Counted from the first letter of the stretch, positions 47,897 to 59,117 are shown. The stretch is 64,000 nucleotides of DNA from Paenibacillus senegalimassiliensis (GCF_001486585.1 NZ_LN909044.1:248001-312000); one strand, 5' to 3'. Notes: generated from the sequence alone by a model not told the origin. Made by a program: numbers and translations.

Positions 47897-50785
47897 CTAC
47901 CCTACTTCACGGTCCTGTATATCCTCTTCATCCAGTTCAGCCGTACGACGGGCATCGCGTTCAAGAACGGGGGCCAGGTAACGTCCGGTATAGGAAGCCT
48001 CTACCTTCACAATGTTCTCCGGCGTTCCCGTCGCAATGACCGTACCGCCTCCGCTTCCGCCTTCCGGTCCCAAATCGATCAAATAGTCCGCCGTTTTGAT
48101 GACATCAAGATTATGTTCGATAACCAGCACCGTTTCTCCCGAATCTACAAGGCGATGCAGCACTTTCAGCAAGCGGTCGATATCATCCACATGCAGTCCT
48201 GTTGTCGGCTCATCCAGAATGTAGATGGTCTTGCCGGTACTCCGGCGGTGCAACTCGGATGCCAGCTTCACCCGCTGAGCCTCACCACCAGACAACGTTG
48301 TTGCCGGCTGGCCAAGCTTGGCATACCCCAGGCCAACGTCCAGCAGGGTTTGCAGCTTACGATGAATCTTCGGAATGTTCTGGAAGAACTCTGTAGCATC
48401 CTCAATCGTCATTTCCAGCACATCGGCAATACTCTTATTCTTATATTTAACTTCCAGCGTCTCTCGGTTATAACGCTTGCCCTTACATACCTCGCAAGGC
48501 ACGTATACGTCCGGCAGGAAGTGCATTTCAATCTTGATAATGCCGTCTCCCCGGCAAGCCTCACAACGTCCACCCTTGATGTTAAAGCTGAAGCGGCCCT
48601 TTTTGTAGCCACGTACCTTGGCCTCATTAGTCTGCGAGAACAAATCACGGATATCGTCGAATACCCCGGTGTACGTTGCCGGATTAGAACGAGGCGTACG
48701 GCCAATTGGAGATTGGTCGATGTCCACGACCTTATCTACATGCTCAAGTCCCTTGATTTCTTTGTATTGTCCAGGGCGGACTCTAGCCCGATTCAAATCA
48801 CGAGCCAGTGTTTTATATAAAATCTCATTGACCAGTGTGGACTTACCCGAGCCTGAAACTCCGGTTACCGCCGTAAACACACCTATAGGAAACTTGACGT
48901 TCAGGTTCTTCAGGTTATTCTCACTGGCCCCCTTCACTTCCAGCCAACGGCCATTTGGCTTGCGCCGCGCAAGTGGCACCGGAATAAACTTCTTGCCACT
49001 CAGATACTGGCCTGTTAAGGAATGAGCATCATCCATAATTTGTTGCGGAGTCCCTTGGGCTATAACTTCGCCACCATGAATACCTGCTCCCGGTCCAATG
49101 TCGATGATGTAATCGGCCGCCATCATAGTGTCCTCATCATGTTCAACCACGATGAGCGTGTTGCCCAAATCCCTCATATGCGTCAATGTACTGATCAGAC
49201 GGTCGTTATCCCGTTGATGCAGACCAATACTCGGTTCATCGAGAATATACAATACGCCCATCAGACTGGAGCCTATCTGGGTGGCTAGCCGAATACGCTG
49301 AGCCTCTCCCCCGGACAAAGTGCCCGCAGCCCGACTAAGCGTCAGGTATTCCAACCCTACGTTCACCAGGAAGCCCAGGCGGCTACTGATTTCCTTAAGA
49401 ATCAGGTTGGCAATAGCCTTCTCTTTCTCTGAAAGTTCTAGACTACCAAAAAAATTCATCGCTTCGCCAATAGACAACGACGTAGCATAAGCCATATTCT
49501 GACCATTTATAGTCACCGCGAGAACTTCCTTCTTCAAGCGATGGCCTTTGCAACTTCCACAAGGCTTGCTGCCCATAAATTGTTCGATGAATTCACGAAT
49601 TCCCTCGGAAGCCGTCTCCCGATAACGCCGTTCCAGATTATGAACGATCCCCTCAAAAGTAACGTAAGCATCCTTCGTCATTCCAAAGTCATTATGATAG
49701 CGGAAGCGAATCTTGGTTTCTCCGGTTCCATAGAGTAACTTGTCCATATGCTCTTTGCTTAGCTCGGAGACCGGAACATCTTGCTGGATGTTGTAATGCT
49801 CGCAGACCGATTTCAAAAATTGCGGATAATAGTTGGAGGTACTACCGGCCCAAGCTTCAAAAGCTCCGTCTTCAATCGTTTTGGATTTATCCGGAACGAG
49901 TAATTCAGGATCGATAATCATCTTGACCCCTAGTCCGTCACATTCAGGGCAAGCCCCAAAGGGGCTATTGAAGGAGAACATGCGTGGTGACAGTTCGTCG
50001 ATGCTAAAGCCGCAAATCGGGCAGGCGTAATTGGAACTGAAACGCAGCTCCTCCTGACCGATAATATCCACCAAAATCTGGCCACCGGACATTTTCAACG
50101 CGGTTTCGATAGAATCAGCCAGCCGAGTGCGTGCGTCCTCCTTCACCACGATCCGGTCCACAATGACCTCAATGGAGTGCTTCTTATTCTTCTCCAGTTC
50201 AATATTTTCAGATAAGTCACGTTGTTCTCCATTCACGCGTACCCGAACGAAACCTTGCTTGGCGATTTCGCTGAACAGAGTTTTGTGCTCGCCCTTCTTG
50301 CCCGAGACCACCGGGGCTAAAATCTGCAAACGAGTGCGCTCTGGATATTGCATGATCCGGTCCACCATCTGTTCGATGGTCTGGGACGTAATTTCAATCC
50401 CGTGCTCCGGACAATGGGGATGGCCCACTCTGGCAAACAACAGGCGAAGGTAGTCATAGATCTCAGTCACGGTCCCTACCGTGGAACGAGGGTTGCGACT
50501 GGTCGTCTTCTGGTCGATGGAAATAGCTGGCGACAGCCCTTCAATGGAATCAACATCTGGCTTCTCCATCTGGCCCAGGAACTGCCGCGCATAGGCCGAT
50601 AAAGATTCCACATAACGACGTTGTCCTTCAGCATAAATGGTATCAAAGGCCAGCGAAGATTTCCCCGAGCCGCTTAATCCTGTAAGCACAACAAACTTAT
50701 CCCGCGGAATGGTAAGATTGATATTTTTGAGATTGTGCGCCCGCGCGCCTTTTATTACGATGTTTTCACTAGCCACCAATTCCAT
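47897..50785 (-). CDS. uvrA: Excinuclease ABC subunit A
   Basis: This 962-residue UvrA is the damage-recognition ATPase of nucleotide excision repair. It has two ABC modules with Walker [11 protein letters not shown] (N-terminal) and [10 protein letters not shown] (C-terminal), and signature motifs [12 protein letters not shown] and [12 protein letters not shown]. The zinc modules include CPIC/CPEC and CEAC/CEVC. It loads UvrB, encoded 39 nt upstream on the same strand, and uvrBA form an operon. The annotated ATG (50785) touches the ribosome site AAGGGAG; TTG 50779 or GTG 50776 fits spacing better, which changes only two to three residues. Confidence 0.98.
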   Translation of the reverse strand: MELVASENIVIKGARAHNLKNINLTIPRDKFVVLTGLSGSGKSSLAFDTIYAEGQRRYVESLSAYARQFLGQMEKPDVDSIEGLSPAISIDQKTTSRNPRSTVGTVTEIYDYLRLLFARVGHPHCPEHGIEITSQTIEQMVDRIMQYPERTRLQILAPVVSGKKGEHKTLFSEIAKQGFVRVRVNGEQRDLSENIELEKNKKHSIEVIVDRIVVKEDARTRLADSIETALKMSGGQILVDIIGQEELRFSSNYACPICGFSIDELSPRMFSFNSPFGACPECDGLGVKMIIDPELLVPDKSKTIEDGAFEAWAGSTSNYYPQFLKSVCEHYNIQQDVPVSELSKEHMDKLLYGTGETKIRFRYHNDFGMTKDAYVTFEGIVHNLERRYRETASEGIREFIEQFMGSKPCGSCKGHRLKKEVLAVTINGQNMAYATSLSIGEAMNFFGSLELSEKEKAIANLILKEISSRLGFLVNVGLEYLTLSRAAGTLSGGEAQRIRLATQIGSSLMGVLYILDEPSIGLHQRDNDRLISTLTHMRDLGNTLIVVEHDEDTMMAADYIIDIGPGAGIHGGEVIAQGTPQQIMDDAHSLTGQYLSGKKFIPVPLARRKPNGRWLEVKGASENNLKNLNVKFPIGVFTAVTGVSGSGKSTLVNEILYKTLARDLNRARVRPGQYKEIKGLEHVDKVVDIDQSPIGRTPRSNPATYTGVFDDIRDLFSQTNEAKVRGYKKGRFSFNIKGGRCEACRGDGIIKIEMHFLPDVYVPCEVCKGKRYNRETLEVKYKNKSIADVLEMTIEDATEFFQNIPKIHRKLQTLLDVGLGYAKLGQPATTLSGGEAQRVKLASELHRRSTGKTIYILDEPTTGLHVDDIDRLLKVLHRLVDSGETVLVIEHNLDVIKTADYLIDLGPEGGSGGGTVIATGTPENIVKVEASYTGRYLAPVLERDARRTAELDEEDIQDREVG

Positions 50786-50824
50786 CTCCCTTGAAGACTA
50801 CTATATTTATATATCAATTCCCGG

Positions 50825-52819
50825 CTACTCTGCCTTAAGCTCCAGGACAGCATCACGCAGTTCGGCAGCGCGTTCGAATTGCAAATTCTTTGCCGCCTCT
50901 TTCATTTCGGTCTCCAGGCGCTTGATCAGCGCCTCGCGATCGCGCTTGGACATTTTGCTCTTGGCTGCATCCGTCAAATAATCGCTTTGGCTCTCCGCCA
51001 CCTTGGTTGCCTCAATGACATCCCGAATTCTCTTGCGAATCGTTTGTGGCGTAATTCCATGCTCCTCGTTATAGGCAATTTGAATAGTTCGCCGCCGCTG
51101 GGTTTCCTTCATAGCACGATCCATCGATTCGGTAATACCGTCTCCGTACATAAGCACACGGCCATCCGAGTTCCGTGCGGCCCGGCCGATCGTTTGGATT
51201 AACGAACGCTCGGAACGCAAGAAGCCTTCCTTATCGGCATCCAGAATCGCCACCAAAGACACTTCCGGCAGATCAAGCCCCTCGCGCAGCAGGTTAATCC
51301 CGATCAGCACATGGAACGTACCCAGCCGCAAATCGCGCAGGATGCTCATTCGCTCCAGCGTTTTAATATCGGAATGGAGGTATCTTACTTTAATACCCAC
51401 TTCCTTTAAATAATCCGTCAGGTCCTCCGACATTTTCTTGGTCAGTGTCGTCACCAGCACCCGCTCATCCTTGGCAATACGGTCACGTATTTCGCCAATA
51501 AGATCATCGATTTGTCCCTTCGTTGGACGGACTTCAATAATAGGGTCAAGCAGCCCCGTTGGACGGATGATCTGCTGTACGGTCGTCGGACAATGCTCAA
51601 GCTCGTAGGGTCCTGGCGTTGCAGAAACATAAATTAATTGTGTGGCCTTTTCCTCAAATTCCTCAAAGCGAAGCGGACGATTGTCCAGGGCCGATGGAAG
51701 GCGGAAGCCATGATCCACCAGCACGTTCTTACGAGCCTGGTCACCATTATACATCGCCCGGATCTGGGGAAGCGTGACATGAGACTCGTCGATGACTACA
51801 AGCATGTCGTCCGGAAAATAATCCATCAACGTATAAGGGGTAGCTCCCCGTTCGCGAAAGGTCAATGGACCGGAGTAGTTCTCGATCCCGGAACAGAATC
51901 CGACTTCCTTCATCATTTCGATATCGTAGCGCGTCCGCTGCTCCAGCCGTTGGGCCTCCAGCAGCTTCCCTTGCTCTCGAAACAACTCCAGCCTCTCCTC
52001 CAGTTCGCGCTCAATGTTGCCTATGGCAACGCGCATCGTTTCCTCCTGGGTTACAAAGTGAGAGGCTGGGAAAATAGCGGCGTGCTCTCGCTCACCGATC
52101 AGTTCACCAGTCAACACGTCAATTTCGGTAATGCGTTCAATTTCATCGCCAAAAAATTCTACACGAATGGCATGCTCTCCCCGAGAAGCGGGGAATATCT
52201 CTACCACATCTCCACGAACCCGGAATGTGCCGCGTACAAAGTTAAGATCATTGCGCTGGTACTGAATATCTACCAGATGGCTCAGAATTTGATTGCGCGG
52301 CTTCTCCATCCCTACCCGCAGCGACAATACCAAATCACGATATTCTATAGGTGAACCGAGACCATATATACACGATACGCTCGCCACAATAATGACATCC
52401 CGCCGTTCAAACAAGGAAGTCGTCGCCGAGTGGCGCAGCTTGTCAATCTCTTCATTAATGCTGGAATCCTTCTCAATGTACGTATCCGAAGAAGGGATAT
52501 AAGCCTCCGGCTGATAGTAGTCATAATAGCTGACGAAATAATCTACCGAATTATTAGGGAAAAACTCACGAAATTCGCTGGCCAGTTGTGCTGCCAACGT
52601 CTTGTTGTGCGCGATAATCAGGGTAGGGCGTCCAAGCTTCGCGATGGTATGGGCAATCGTAAAGGTCTTCCCTGTTCCGGTTGCGCCAAGCAGTGTCTGA
52701 TGTCTCTTGCCCGCAAGTGTCCCCTCCACCAGTTGGGAGATCGCTGACGGCTGGTCCCCTTGCGGCATAAAGTCCGAGATTAACTCAAACTTATTGTCGC
52801 TAACCACGATTTCACTCAT
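50825..52819 (-). CDS. uvrB: Excinuclease ABC subunit B
   Basis: This 664-residue UvrB helicase-like protein verifies damage and recruits UvrC. Walker A is [12 protein letters not shown], the beta-hairpin region is [15 protein letters not shown], the DEAD-type motif is DESH, and helicase motif VI is QTIGRAARN. The C-terminal UVR motif ([22 protein letters not shown]) that binds UvrC is present. It is the first gene of uvrBA. A weak LexA-like box lies about 160 nt upstream. Confidence 0.98.
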   Translation of the reverse strand: MSEIVVSDNKFELISDFMPQGDQPSAISQLVEGTLAGKRHQTLLGATGTGKTFTIAHTIAKLGRPTLIIAHNKTLAAQLASEFREFFPNNSVDYFVSYYDYYQPEAYIPSSDTYIEKDSSINEEIDKLRHSATTSLFERRDVIIVASVSCIYGLGSPIEYRDLVLSLRVGMEKPRNQILSHLVDIQYQRNDLNFVRGTFRVRGDVVEIFPASRGEHAIRVEFFGDEIERITEIDVLTGELIGEREHAAIFPASHFVTQEETMRVAIGNIERELEERLELFREQGKLLEAQRLEQRTRYDIEMMKEVGFCSGIENYSGPLTFRERGATPYTLMDYFPDDMLVVIDESHVTLPQIRAMYNGDQARKNVLVDHGFRLPSALDNRPLRFEEFEEKATQLIYVSATPGPYELEHCPTTVQQIIRPTGLLDPIIEVRPTKGQIDDLIGEIRDRIAKDERVLVTTLTKKMSEDLTDYLKEVGIKVRYLHSDIKTLERMSILRDLRLGTFHVLIGINLLREGLDLPEVSLVAILDADKEGFLRSERSLIQTIGRAARNSDGRVLMYGDGITESMDRAMKETQRRRTIQIAYNEEHGITPQTIRKRIRDVIEATKVAESQSDYLTDAAKSKMSKRDREALIKRLETEMKEAAKNLQFERAAELRDAVLELKAE

Positions 52820-52975
52820 TGTCCAACATCACCCTATCGTCTAAAATGGAATACGAGATATAAAATGAATGAGACTCCTGTCTCAATATTGGCGGCTGAT
52901 ATAAACTAGCATCGTCATGATTCCGATGAATAAACCAAGTCGAAATTAACGTAAGCTTCCTTATTTTACAAAATA

Positions 52976-52989
52976 GGAATGCGTGTTCC
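52976..52989. promoter_or_regulatory. Possible LexA box between uvrB and motA
   Basis: GGAATGCGTGTTCC is close to the Firmicute LexA pattern GAAC-N4-GTTC, with one mismatch in the left half (GAAT). uvrBA is a classical SOS operon, which supports it, but the site is about 160 nt from the uvrB start and nearer to motA. There is also a TGAGAC/GTCTCA hairpin at about 52880-52895. Confidence 0.35.
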
Positions 52990-53067
52990 CGTGTATTATA
53001 CCTTTTTCGTTCTGGAGATGCAAACGGTAAGTCACGGCAAGTTCTGAATAGGAGTGGTTCTCAACCC

Positions 53068-53898
53068 ATGGATATTACTACAATTATAGGTCTTATTATC
53101 GGACTAGTCGCACTGGTGGGAGGCTTCCTACTCGAAGGCGGCCAAGTGGGCGGTCTGCTTCAACTTACCGCTGCGCTGATCGTATTTGGCGGCACCTTTG
53201 CCGCTGTTCTGATCAGCTTCCCTCTGGCCAAGCTGCGTACGCTTCCCAAAGCGCTATCCCTGGCATTTATTACTAAGTCAAACTCAACTGATAACATTGT
53301 CGAGGATATCACCGGCATGGCAACCATTTCTCGCCGGGAGGGCGTACTCTCTCTGGAAAGAACCGCCGAAACCCATGATGACCCTTTCCTCCGCGAAGGA
53401 ATTCAATTGATTGTCGACGGAACCGATCATGGCATGGTTCGCCAAATGCTGGAGCTCGAAATCGATGCGGTCGCCAAAAAACATGAGGGATATGCTAAAA
53501 TCTTCGAATCTGCGGGGGGCTATGCGCCAACGATGGGGATTATTGGCACGGTGATGGGATTGATACACGTGCTGGGCAGCCTGACCGAGCCTACGGCGCT
53601 GGGGCCAGCTATTGCGCTCGCCTTCACCGCCACCTTGTATGGTGTGGCCAGTGCCAATCTGATCTTCCTGCCAATAGCCTCCAAAATCAAGGCGCGCAGC
53701 GAAGATGAACTGGACCGGATGGAGATGATTCTGGAAGGCATTCTGTCGATTCAGAACGGGGATCATCCCTTGCTCGTACGGAGAAAGCTGGAATCGTATA
53801 ACATCGATGTAGACCGCCCTTTGTCTGGCCGGAATTCCGAGCTGGACTTTAGGAGTAACCCGCGTTTTCCTTCAGGCTCCCGGGAGAATGAACTATGA
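53068..53898 (+). CDS. motA: Flagellar motor stator protein MotA
   Basis: This is a 276-residue stator subunit with four membrane helices. Visible signature: GYAPTMGIIGTVMGLIHVL for helix 3 and GVASANLIFLPIASKIKARS for helix 4 and after. The large cytoplasmic loop between helices 2 and 3 carries the charged residues that contact FliG. AGGAG precedes the ATG. It overlaps motB by 4 nt. Ion type (H+ or Na+) cannot be told from sequence alone. Confidence 0.93.
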   Translation: MDITTIIGLIIGLVALVGGFLLEGGQVGGLLQLTAALIVFGGTFAAVLISFPLAKLRTLPKALSLAFITKSNSTDNIVEDITGMATISRREGVLSLERTAETHDDPFLREGIQLIVDGTDHGMVRQMLELEIDAVAKKHEGYAKIFESAGGYAPTMGIIGTVMGLIHVLGSLTEPTALGPAIALAFTATLYGVASANLIFLPIASKIKARSEDELDRMEMILEGILSIQNGDHPLLVRRKLESYNIDVDRPLSGRNSELDFRSNPRFPSGSRENEL

Positions 53899-54743
53899 GA
53901 ATAAGATCGCGGCGCAGAAGAATGGGCCAACGTCAGGATACCAAAGACCGCTGGATGATTACGTATGCAGATTTAATTACCTTATTGCTCATTTTTTTCG
54001 TGGTGATGTATGCCATGAGCCGGTTGGACGTGGATAAGTACGAAGTAGTCACCGCTTCCTTGCAGCAAACGTTCAAGAGTGGGGATTCCATCCTTGAGTT
54101 GGGCAGCGGAATCACGGGAACTGCTGACCGTTATAATCATAAAAATCCGCCAACCACATCAGAAGATACAGAATCGGGCGGGCAGGCAACTAATGGTGGA
54201 CAAGAGGGGGAACCCCCATCAGCCGGGCAGGATGCTGAGGCTCCGTTAACTGAACGGGAACTCGCCTTCCGCCAGCAGGAGCAGGAACTGGCTTCCTTGA
54301 TGGGTCGCATTGAATCTTATATTGAAGACAATCAATTAGAAGAACAAATAAAGGTTACTGATTTGCCTAAGGGAATTTCGATCACCTTAAGCGATCAATT
54401 TCTGTTCGATACCGGTAAAGCCGAGCTAAAAGCGGGATCAGAAAAGACATTAAGCCGCTTGGCCAGCCTATTCAAGGAATTGAATACCATCATCAGCATT
54501 GAGGGACATACGGATGATCAGCCGATTAGGTATTCCGCCGCATTCAAGGATAATTGGGAACTGTCCGGGGCTCGGGCCCTGTCCGTGCTGCGCTTCTTCC
54601 TCGATAAGGAACGGCTTGACCCACAGGATTTCCAATATGCCGGCTACGCCGACACTCGTCCGGCTGCAGATAATGATACCTCACAGGGGCGTCAAAAGAA
54701 CCGCCGGGTAGAAATCACCGTATTGCGCCAGTTACAGCAATAG
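53895..54743 (+). CDS. motB: Flagellar motor stator protein MotB
   Basis: This 282-residue protein has a basic cytoplasmic tail, one membrane helix with the ion-binding Asp26 in WMITYADLITLLLIFF, a plug region, a linker of about 40 residues rich in Gly/Glu/Ser/Gln, and a C-terminal OmpA-like peptidoglycan-binding domain (FDTGKAELKAGSEKTL, IEGHTDDQPI). The ATG overlaps the motA stop, with GGGAG before it. It anchors the stator to the wall. Confidence 0.94.
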   Translation: MRIRSRRRRMGQRQDTKDRWMITYADLITLLLIFFVVMYAMSRLDVDKYEVVTASLQQTFKSGDSILELGSGITGTADRYNHKNPPTTSEDTESGGQATNGGQEGEPPSAGQDAEAPLTERELAFRQQEQELASLMGRIESYIEDNQLEEQIKVTDLPKGISITLSDQFLFDTGKAELKAGSEKTLSRLASLFKELNTIISIEGHTDDQPIRYSAAFKDNWELSGARALSVLRFFLDKERLDPQDFQYAGYADTRPAADNDTSQGRQKNRRVEITVLRQLQQ

Positions 54744-54760
54744 AGCAGTAGAGAACAAAA

Positions 54761-54820
54761 AAGACGCCGTTTGGTTACCTCGCTCCCGTAGGAGCCGTAA
54801 CCAAACGGCGTCTTGTCGTC
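54761..54820. terminator. Bidirectional terminator between motB and minJ
   Basis: There is a perfect 18-bp stem, AAGACGCCGTTTGGTTAC against its complement ending at 54814, with an 18-nt loop that can itself pair (CTC/GAG). A and T tracts flank it. It serves both convergent genes. Confidence 0.92.
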
Positions 54821-54830
54821 TTTGGACTGA

Positions 54831-56183
54831 CTAGGCCCCAGCCGCCGGACCATCGCTTGGCGGCACAGTCACGGAAGCGGTGGATGGCTCAGCAATCAAG
54901 CTAGCGGGGCCACGGCCCGCTTCTGTGGTGCGAGCGCTCCGCTTCGGCCGCAGCAGTTGCCATAGGGACAACGGCTGCAACCGCACCGCCGCTGGCGCGA
55001 GCTCATCCGGGGCCAAAATGGCCCCGAGTTGATGGTGGTCGCCAGCGTATATAGCCCGCTGGAGGAATTTACTCTCGCCCGCGAGATTCTGCACCTCCAG
55101 CTTGCAAAAAGCAGGATTAATCCGCAGCGCCGCATGCAATTCTTCCTTCGTAGGCACCGGCACACCGTTGACCTTGATGATGGTCTCGCCCGGCTGAATT
55201 CCCAGTTCTTCGGCCGGACTGCCTGGCAGTATCGCAAGGACTTTGAGTCCGCCTGGCGGGTGGACAAACAGCGGACTGCGCTGCTGTTCCTCATGACGGC
55301 TGTACCAGACCAAACCTTCATGCAACAACCAGGCAATCAGTGACGCCACCAATACGAGTGGGCTCCACCAGACACTACCAAGGGCCAAGACCAACACCAG
55401 CACGCCATAGGCGAGCAGACGGCCTGAGGATACTCTAGCCTTATCTTTAGGCAACAAGCCGGTAGTCATCTCCGAGAAGCCCATCATAATCGGCAGGGCC
55501 ATCATACCAAAGCCACCTTGCCAGGCTTCTCCTCCGAACAACGGTGTCCACGGCAGAACCCCTCCAGCCGTCTGTGCCGGAATCATTAGAAATAACGGCA
55601 CTGGCCACAAGCTCTGCATTTGATAGCCGCCAACCAGCCTTCCCCGCTTACCTTCATAAAATAACGGACCGGCAAAAGATGCCCCCTGCCACCGCACCAG
55701 GAGTCCCTCCGCGATGTGCAGTAATCCGACCAGACAGAGCAGTGCCGGAATGTCCAATTCCCGAATAATACGGACTACCTCGTAAATCCCCCCCGTCCCA
55801 CTCAGGTCAGGGAAGAAATGAATTATAAATTGAATGACCCCAAGTGACCCAACGGCATAAGCCAGGCATAAGTAACGGACGCGCAGTAACATGAACAGGA
55901 GCGTAACCGCCCAGAGACATAGCAGGCCTTCCCAGGTCAAATTCATGCCCAGAAATACAAAGACCAGTGAAACCGCTAAGCCCGCTAGCAATCCCCCCAG
56001 CACCGTCCTCCAGGTTTGCCTTCCCCAGCCATGCAAGCGAACATGGAATAACCGCCGCTCCAGCACAACCTGCCTGCGGTAGATCAGCATCGTGATGATA
56101 ATCGCAATATAGTAAAACGGCTGCAAGAACAATTGAGCCGCAGCTATGGCGAGGCTCCACAATCCTTCCAGAATGAGATCCAC
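54831..56183 (-). CDS. minJ: PDZ-domain membrane protein, MinJ-like
   Basis: This 450-residue protein has about eight membrane helices (residues 1-310), then a PDZ domain (about 320-400: LKVLAILPGSPAEELGIQPGETIIKVNGV) and a Pro/Ala-rich tail. In B. subtilis MinJ has the same layout and lies next to ctpB and ftsEX, and it bridges DivIVA and MinD to place the septum. The position here (ctpB, M23, ftsX, ftsE) supports the assignment. The start is GTG with GAGGAG 11 nt upstream. The end of the chain, about 40 residues, is low-complexity. A terminator between ctpB and this gene suggests its own promoter. Confidence 0.8.
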   Translation of the reverse strand: MDLILEGLWSLAIAAAQLFLQPFYYIAIIITMLIYRRQVVLERRLFHVRLHGWGRQTWRTVLGGLLAGLAVSLVFVFLGMNLTWEGLLCLWAVTLLFMLLRVRYLCLAYAVGSLGVIQFIIHFFPDLSGTGGIYEVVRIIRELDIPALLCLVGLLHIAEGLLVRWQGASFAGPLFYEGKRGRLVGGYQMQSLWPVPLFLMIPAQTAGGVLPWTPLFGGEAWQGGFGMMALPIMMGFSEMTTGLLPKDKARVSSGRLLAYGVLVLVLALGSVWWSPLVLVASLIAWLLHEGLVWYSRHEEQQRSPLFVHPPGGLKVLAILPGSPAEELGIQPGETIIKVNGVPVPTKEELHAALRINPAFCKLEVQNLAGESKFLQRAIYAGDHHQLGAILAPDELAPAAVRLQPLSLWQLLRPKRSARTTEAGRGPASLIAEPSTASVTVPPSDGPAAGA

Positions 56184-56252
56184 CGGTTCTCACGCTCCTC
56201 TTCTCAACAAACCCGGCCTAAATATCATCGACGGGTTCATCAGCATCAACTC

Positions 56253-56284
56253 AAGAAAAAAAGAAGGCCGAAGTTCAGCCTTCT
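56253..56284 (-). terminator. Terminator after ctpB
   Basis: On the minus strand AGAAGGC pairs with GCCTTCT around a 9-nt loop, followed by a T-run (plus-strand A-run 56254-56262). It lies 20 nt past the ctpB stop. Confidence 0.85.
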
Positions 56285-56303
56285 AAATAGAAGAATTCGA
56301 CGT

Positions 56304-57755
56304 TTATGAGCCAATCTCCTTCCGTACTTCCTCCACTGCGCGATTTAACTGCACGTCGTTTTTAGGATCACGGATTTGTTCGATGAGACTGCTCTCCAGT
56401 GCTTCTGCGGTCTTCGCATCCAAGACGCCGGATGGCTCAATCTTCTCTACCACCTGGAACTTCTTCAACGCGCTTTCCGTATGTCTGTCGAAATAACCAT
56501 CCTTCCGGCCAGGCTGATAGCCAAGACCATCCAGCATCGTTTGGGCACTCTTGATATCCTCGCCCAGCATATCATACTGATAGGTCTTCTCTTTGTTAAT
56601 CGGTGCCACTGTAAAATAGTCTGGTTGCGATACCACAACGTCTGGCTGAATTCCTTTCTGATGAATCCATTCTCCGTCTGGCGTCAACCATTTCGCTACT
56701 GTGATCTTCAGCAAGCTGCCATCACCCATTTCCCGACCGTAGCTCGATTGCACTGTTCCCTTACCATAGGTAGCTTCCCCAACTAACTTGGCTCCCGCCG
56801 ATTGCTGGAGCGCACCGGCCAGTATCTCTGATGCACTGGCACTCCCCTTGTTCGTCACTACGACGATCGGGTAGTTCTTGCCCTCGCCGTTGGAAGTGGT
56901 TTGTTGGCGCTGCTTGTTCTTGTTCTCTACCTGCACAATAACTTTGCCTTTAGGCACGAACATTTCTGACATGGCCTCAACAACGTCAAGCACGCCACCC
57001 GGATTATTCCGCACGTCAATGACCAGGCCCTTCAACCCTTGCTGCTCCAGCGAATCCAGCTCTTTCTTGAACCGTTCCACGGTATTCATCGAGAATTCCG
57101 TAATCTCAAGTACGCCTACACCGCCGCTTTCCATCTTCGCATATACGGTCTCCAGCGCAATATCATCACGCTTGATATTAAACTCCAGCGGAGTCGCTGA
57201 GCCATTACGTTTGACCTTCACCTTCGCTACTGTACCTTTGGGACCACGAATTTTAGCTACGGCTTCATTCAGGCCAAGCCCTTCCAATGACTCTCCGTTA
57301 ACCGCCAGCAGGATATCTTTGGGCTGGATGCCCGCTTTCTCCGCAGGGGAACCCTTAATAGGAGAAACCACAACCACATTGCCATTCTCCAATGATACCT
57401 CAGCCCCAATCCCCGTGAACGAACCTTCGATCTGTTCCGAGAATTGCTGCGCCGTGTCCGGAGCCATATAAGAAGAGAACGGGTCTTCCAATGCGTCCAT
57501 CATTCCGTCGATGGCACCATTAACCAACTTTGTCCGATCTACATCTTCTACATAATTATTTTGTACAAGCTCCAGTGCCGTCTCGATCTTCCGAATATCT
57601 TCCTTTGCCCCGGAACTGGCCGTATCGGCAAAAATCCCGCTGCGTAGCGGACCCGATCCAGCGAAGCTCCATTCTCCTGTAAAAGTCAATGTCAGTACAC
57701 AACTGACCAGCATAGTCACGACCACAAGCAAGGCCACTGTACGCCCCTTAAACAT
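56304..57755 (-). CDS. ctpB: Carboxy-terminal processing protease CtpB-like (S41)
   Basis: This is a 483-residue exported serine protease. It has a membrane anchor at residues 5-25, a PDZ domain (about 110-190: IKGSPAEKAGIQPKDILLAVNG) and an S41 core with catalytic Ser in KGSASASEIL and Lys in YGKGTVQS. The C-terminal peptidoglycan-binding domain (LDGLGYQPGRKDGYFDRHTE) tethers it to the wall. The start at 57755 has AGGCGG and a proper anchor; the longer frame is not supported. In sporulating Bacillus CtpB helps activate sigma K, so a sporulation role is possible. A terminator lies on each side. Confidence 0.92.
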   Translation of the reverse strand: MFKGRTVALLVVVTMLVSCVLTLTFTGEWSFAGSGPLRSGIFADTASSGAKEDIRKIETALELVQNNYVEDVDRTKLVNGAIDGMMDALEDPFSSYMAPDTAQQFSEQIEGSFTGIGAEVSLENGNVVVVSPIKGSPAEKAGIQPKDILLAVNGESLEGLGLNEAVAKIRGPKGTVAKVKVKRNGSATPLEFNIKRDDIALETVYAKMESGGVGVLEITEFSMNTVERFKKELDSLEQQGLKGLVIDVRNNPGGVLDVVEAMSEMFVPKGKVIVQVENKNKQRQQTTSNGEGKNYPIVVVTNKGSASASEILAGALQQSAGAKLVGEATYGKGTVQSSYGREMGDGSLLKITVAKWLTPDGEWIHQKGIQPDVVVSQPDYFTVAPINKEKTYQYDMLGEDIKSAQTMLDGLGYQPGRKDGYFDRHTESALKKFQVVEKIEPSGVLDAKTAEALESSLIEQIRDPKNDVQLNRAVEEVRKEIGS

Positions 57756-57834
57756 CGATGAATTCACCGCCTCTGATGATGGAATCTGAACGTCCCATAG
57801 TATATGTCCAGCTAATGAGAAATATTTACAACCG

Positions 57835-57881
57835 GAAAAACGGATAGTCCAACCCTTGGCCAGGGTGGGTATCCGTTTTTC
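57835..57881 (-). terminator. Terminator after the M23 hydrolase gene
   Basis: GAAAAACGGATA pairs with TATCCGTTTTTC (12 bp), with an inner CCAACCC/GGGTGGG-type stem. A T-run follows in the minus direction as part of the arm. It lies 19 nt past the stop at 57900. Confidence 0.85.
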
Positions 57882-57899
57882 GAACACAGCATTATTTTA

Positions 57900-59117
57900 T
57901 TACAAATACGGCATAGGGTCTACTGGGTTACCATTAATACGCACTTCAAAGTGAAGATGTGGGCCCGTTGAGTTACCGGTGCTGCCTACTTCGGCGATCT
58001 TCTCGCCCCTCTTCACTTGCTGGCCCTTCTCGACCTTAATTCCGCCATTGCGAATATGGCCGTAAAGCGTCCAGACATCGTCACCATGGTCGATAATGAC
58101 CGTATTTCCGTAACCACTCCACCATTCGGCGACGATAACAACACCGCCCTCTGCCGCATGAATATCCGTACCCTGAGGAGCCGCCATATCAACACCGGTA
58201 TGCTTCTTCTTCACTCCGGTAATTGGGTGGACACGCGTCCCGTAATTCGAGGAAAGCCGAGCGCCACTGACAGGCACACTCATCGATCCGCCATTTCCTT
58301 TGAAGCCTCCAGAACCGGTGGAACTCTTCTTATACGTATACACCTGAGCAGCCTTAAGCTTATTCTTTTCCTTCTCCAAAGCCGCACGTTTGGTTGCCAG
58401 CTCGATGAGCAGAGCTTCCTGCTCTTCACTGATTTCTTCAGATTGCTCAATTTCTTCACTATACTTCGCGATAAGCTGCTGCTTCTCTACCTCTTTCGCT
58501 TCAAGCTGGCTCTTATGGGATTCAGCATCGGCATAGAGCCCCTTGACCTTCGCATAATCCTGCTCCAACTGCTGCTGCTGCTGCACAATCAATTCCTTGT
58601 CGTGCTTATGTTCCTCCAGCAATACATGGTCCTGATCGGCAATGGCCTGTAAGGAATCGGCACGCTCCAGGAAATCTGTAAAGCTCGTGGAGGATAAGAG
58701 CACATCCAGATAGGATACCGCTCCATCCGTATACATCAACCGAATACGGGAATCGAGCAAGTGAGAACGTTCCGCGATTCTCGCCTTCGTCTCGTCCAAT
58801 TTCTCGGCCGTTACGCGCAGGTCCTGCTCCGTGTTCTCGATATCCAGCGCAATTTGACTCAATTGGTTGCTTACGGCATCAATCTGTACGAGCAATTCGT
58901 TCAAATAGTTCGTGTTCTTGTTCACGTAGTGCTGAGCTTCTTGCTTCTGGTTAGCTGCATTTTCCTGCTGCTGCTTCGCTTGCTTGGCTTGTTCCTGGAG
59001 TTGCTTCAGTTCTTTGTCGATTTGGCTAATGGTTTTCGTTTTTGCCGTACCTTCCGCAGGCTGAAAGATCAGAGCGGCCACGGCAACTGCTGCGATTACG
59101 GATACCCATTTTCTCAA
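57900..59117 (-). CDS. EnvC/CwlO-like peptidoglycan hydrolase with coiled coil and M23 domain
   Basis: This 405-residue secreted protein has a signal peptide (1-25), a long coiled coil (about 28-255) and a C-terminal LytM/M23 endopeptidase domain (about 290-405). The zinc ligands are in HTGVDMAAP, the second His in LYGHI and the last in GPHLHFEV, so all appear intact and it may be active. Proteins of this layout are controlled by FtsEX through the coiled coil. It lies directly after ftsX (79-nt gap), consistent with a dedicated FtsEX-regulated hydrolase. Confidence 0.92.
   Translation of the reverse strand: MRKWVSVIAAVAVAALIFQPAEGTAKTKTISQIDKELKQLQEQAKQAKQQQENAANQKQEAQHYVNKNTNYLNELLVQIDAVSNQLSQIALDIENTEQDLRVTAEKLDETKARIAERSHLLDSRIRLMYTDGAVSYLDVLLSSTSFTDFLERADSLQAIADQDHVLLEEHKHDKELIVQQQQQLEQDYAKVKGLYADAESHKSQLEAKEVEKQQLIAKYSEEIEQSEEISEEQEALLIELATKRAALEKEKNKLKAAQVYTYKKSSTGSGGFKGNGGSMSVPVSGARLSSNYGTRVHPITGVKKKHTGVDMAAPQGTDIHAAEGGVVIVAEWWSGYGNTVIIDHGDDVWTLYGHIRNGGIKVEKGQQVKRGEKIAEVGSTGNSTGPHLHFEVRINGNPVDPMPYL

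Noticed and set aside
47849..48820. A 323-codon plus-strand frame inside uvrA
   Set aside because: It lies wholly opposite the well-supported uvrA gene and its terminator. It is a shadow frame.
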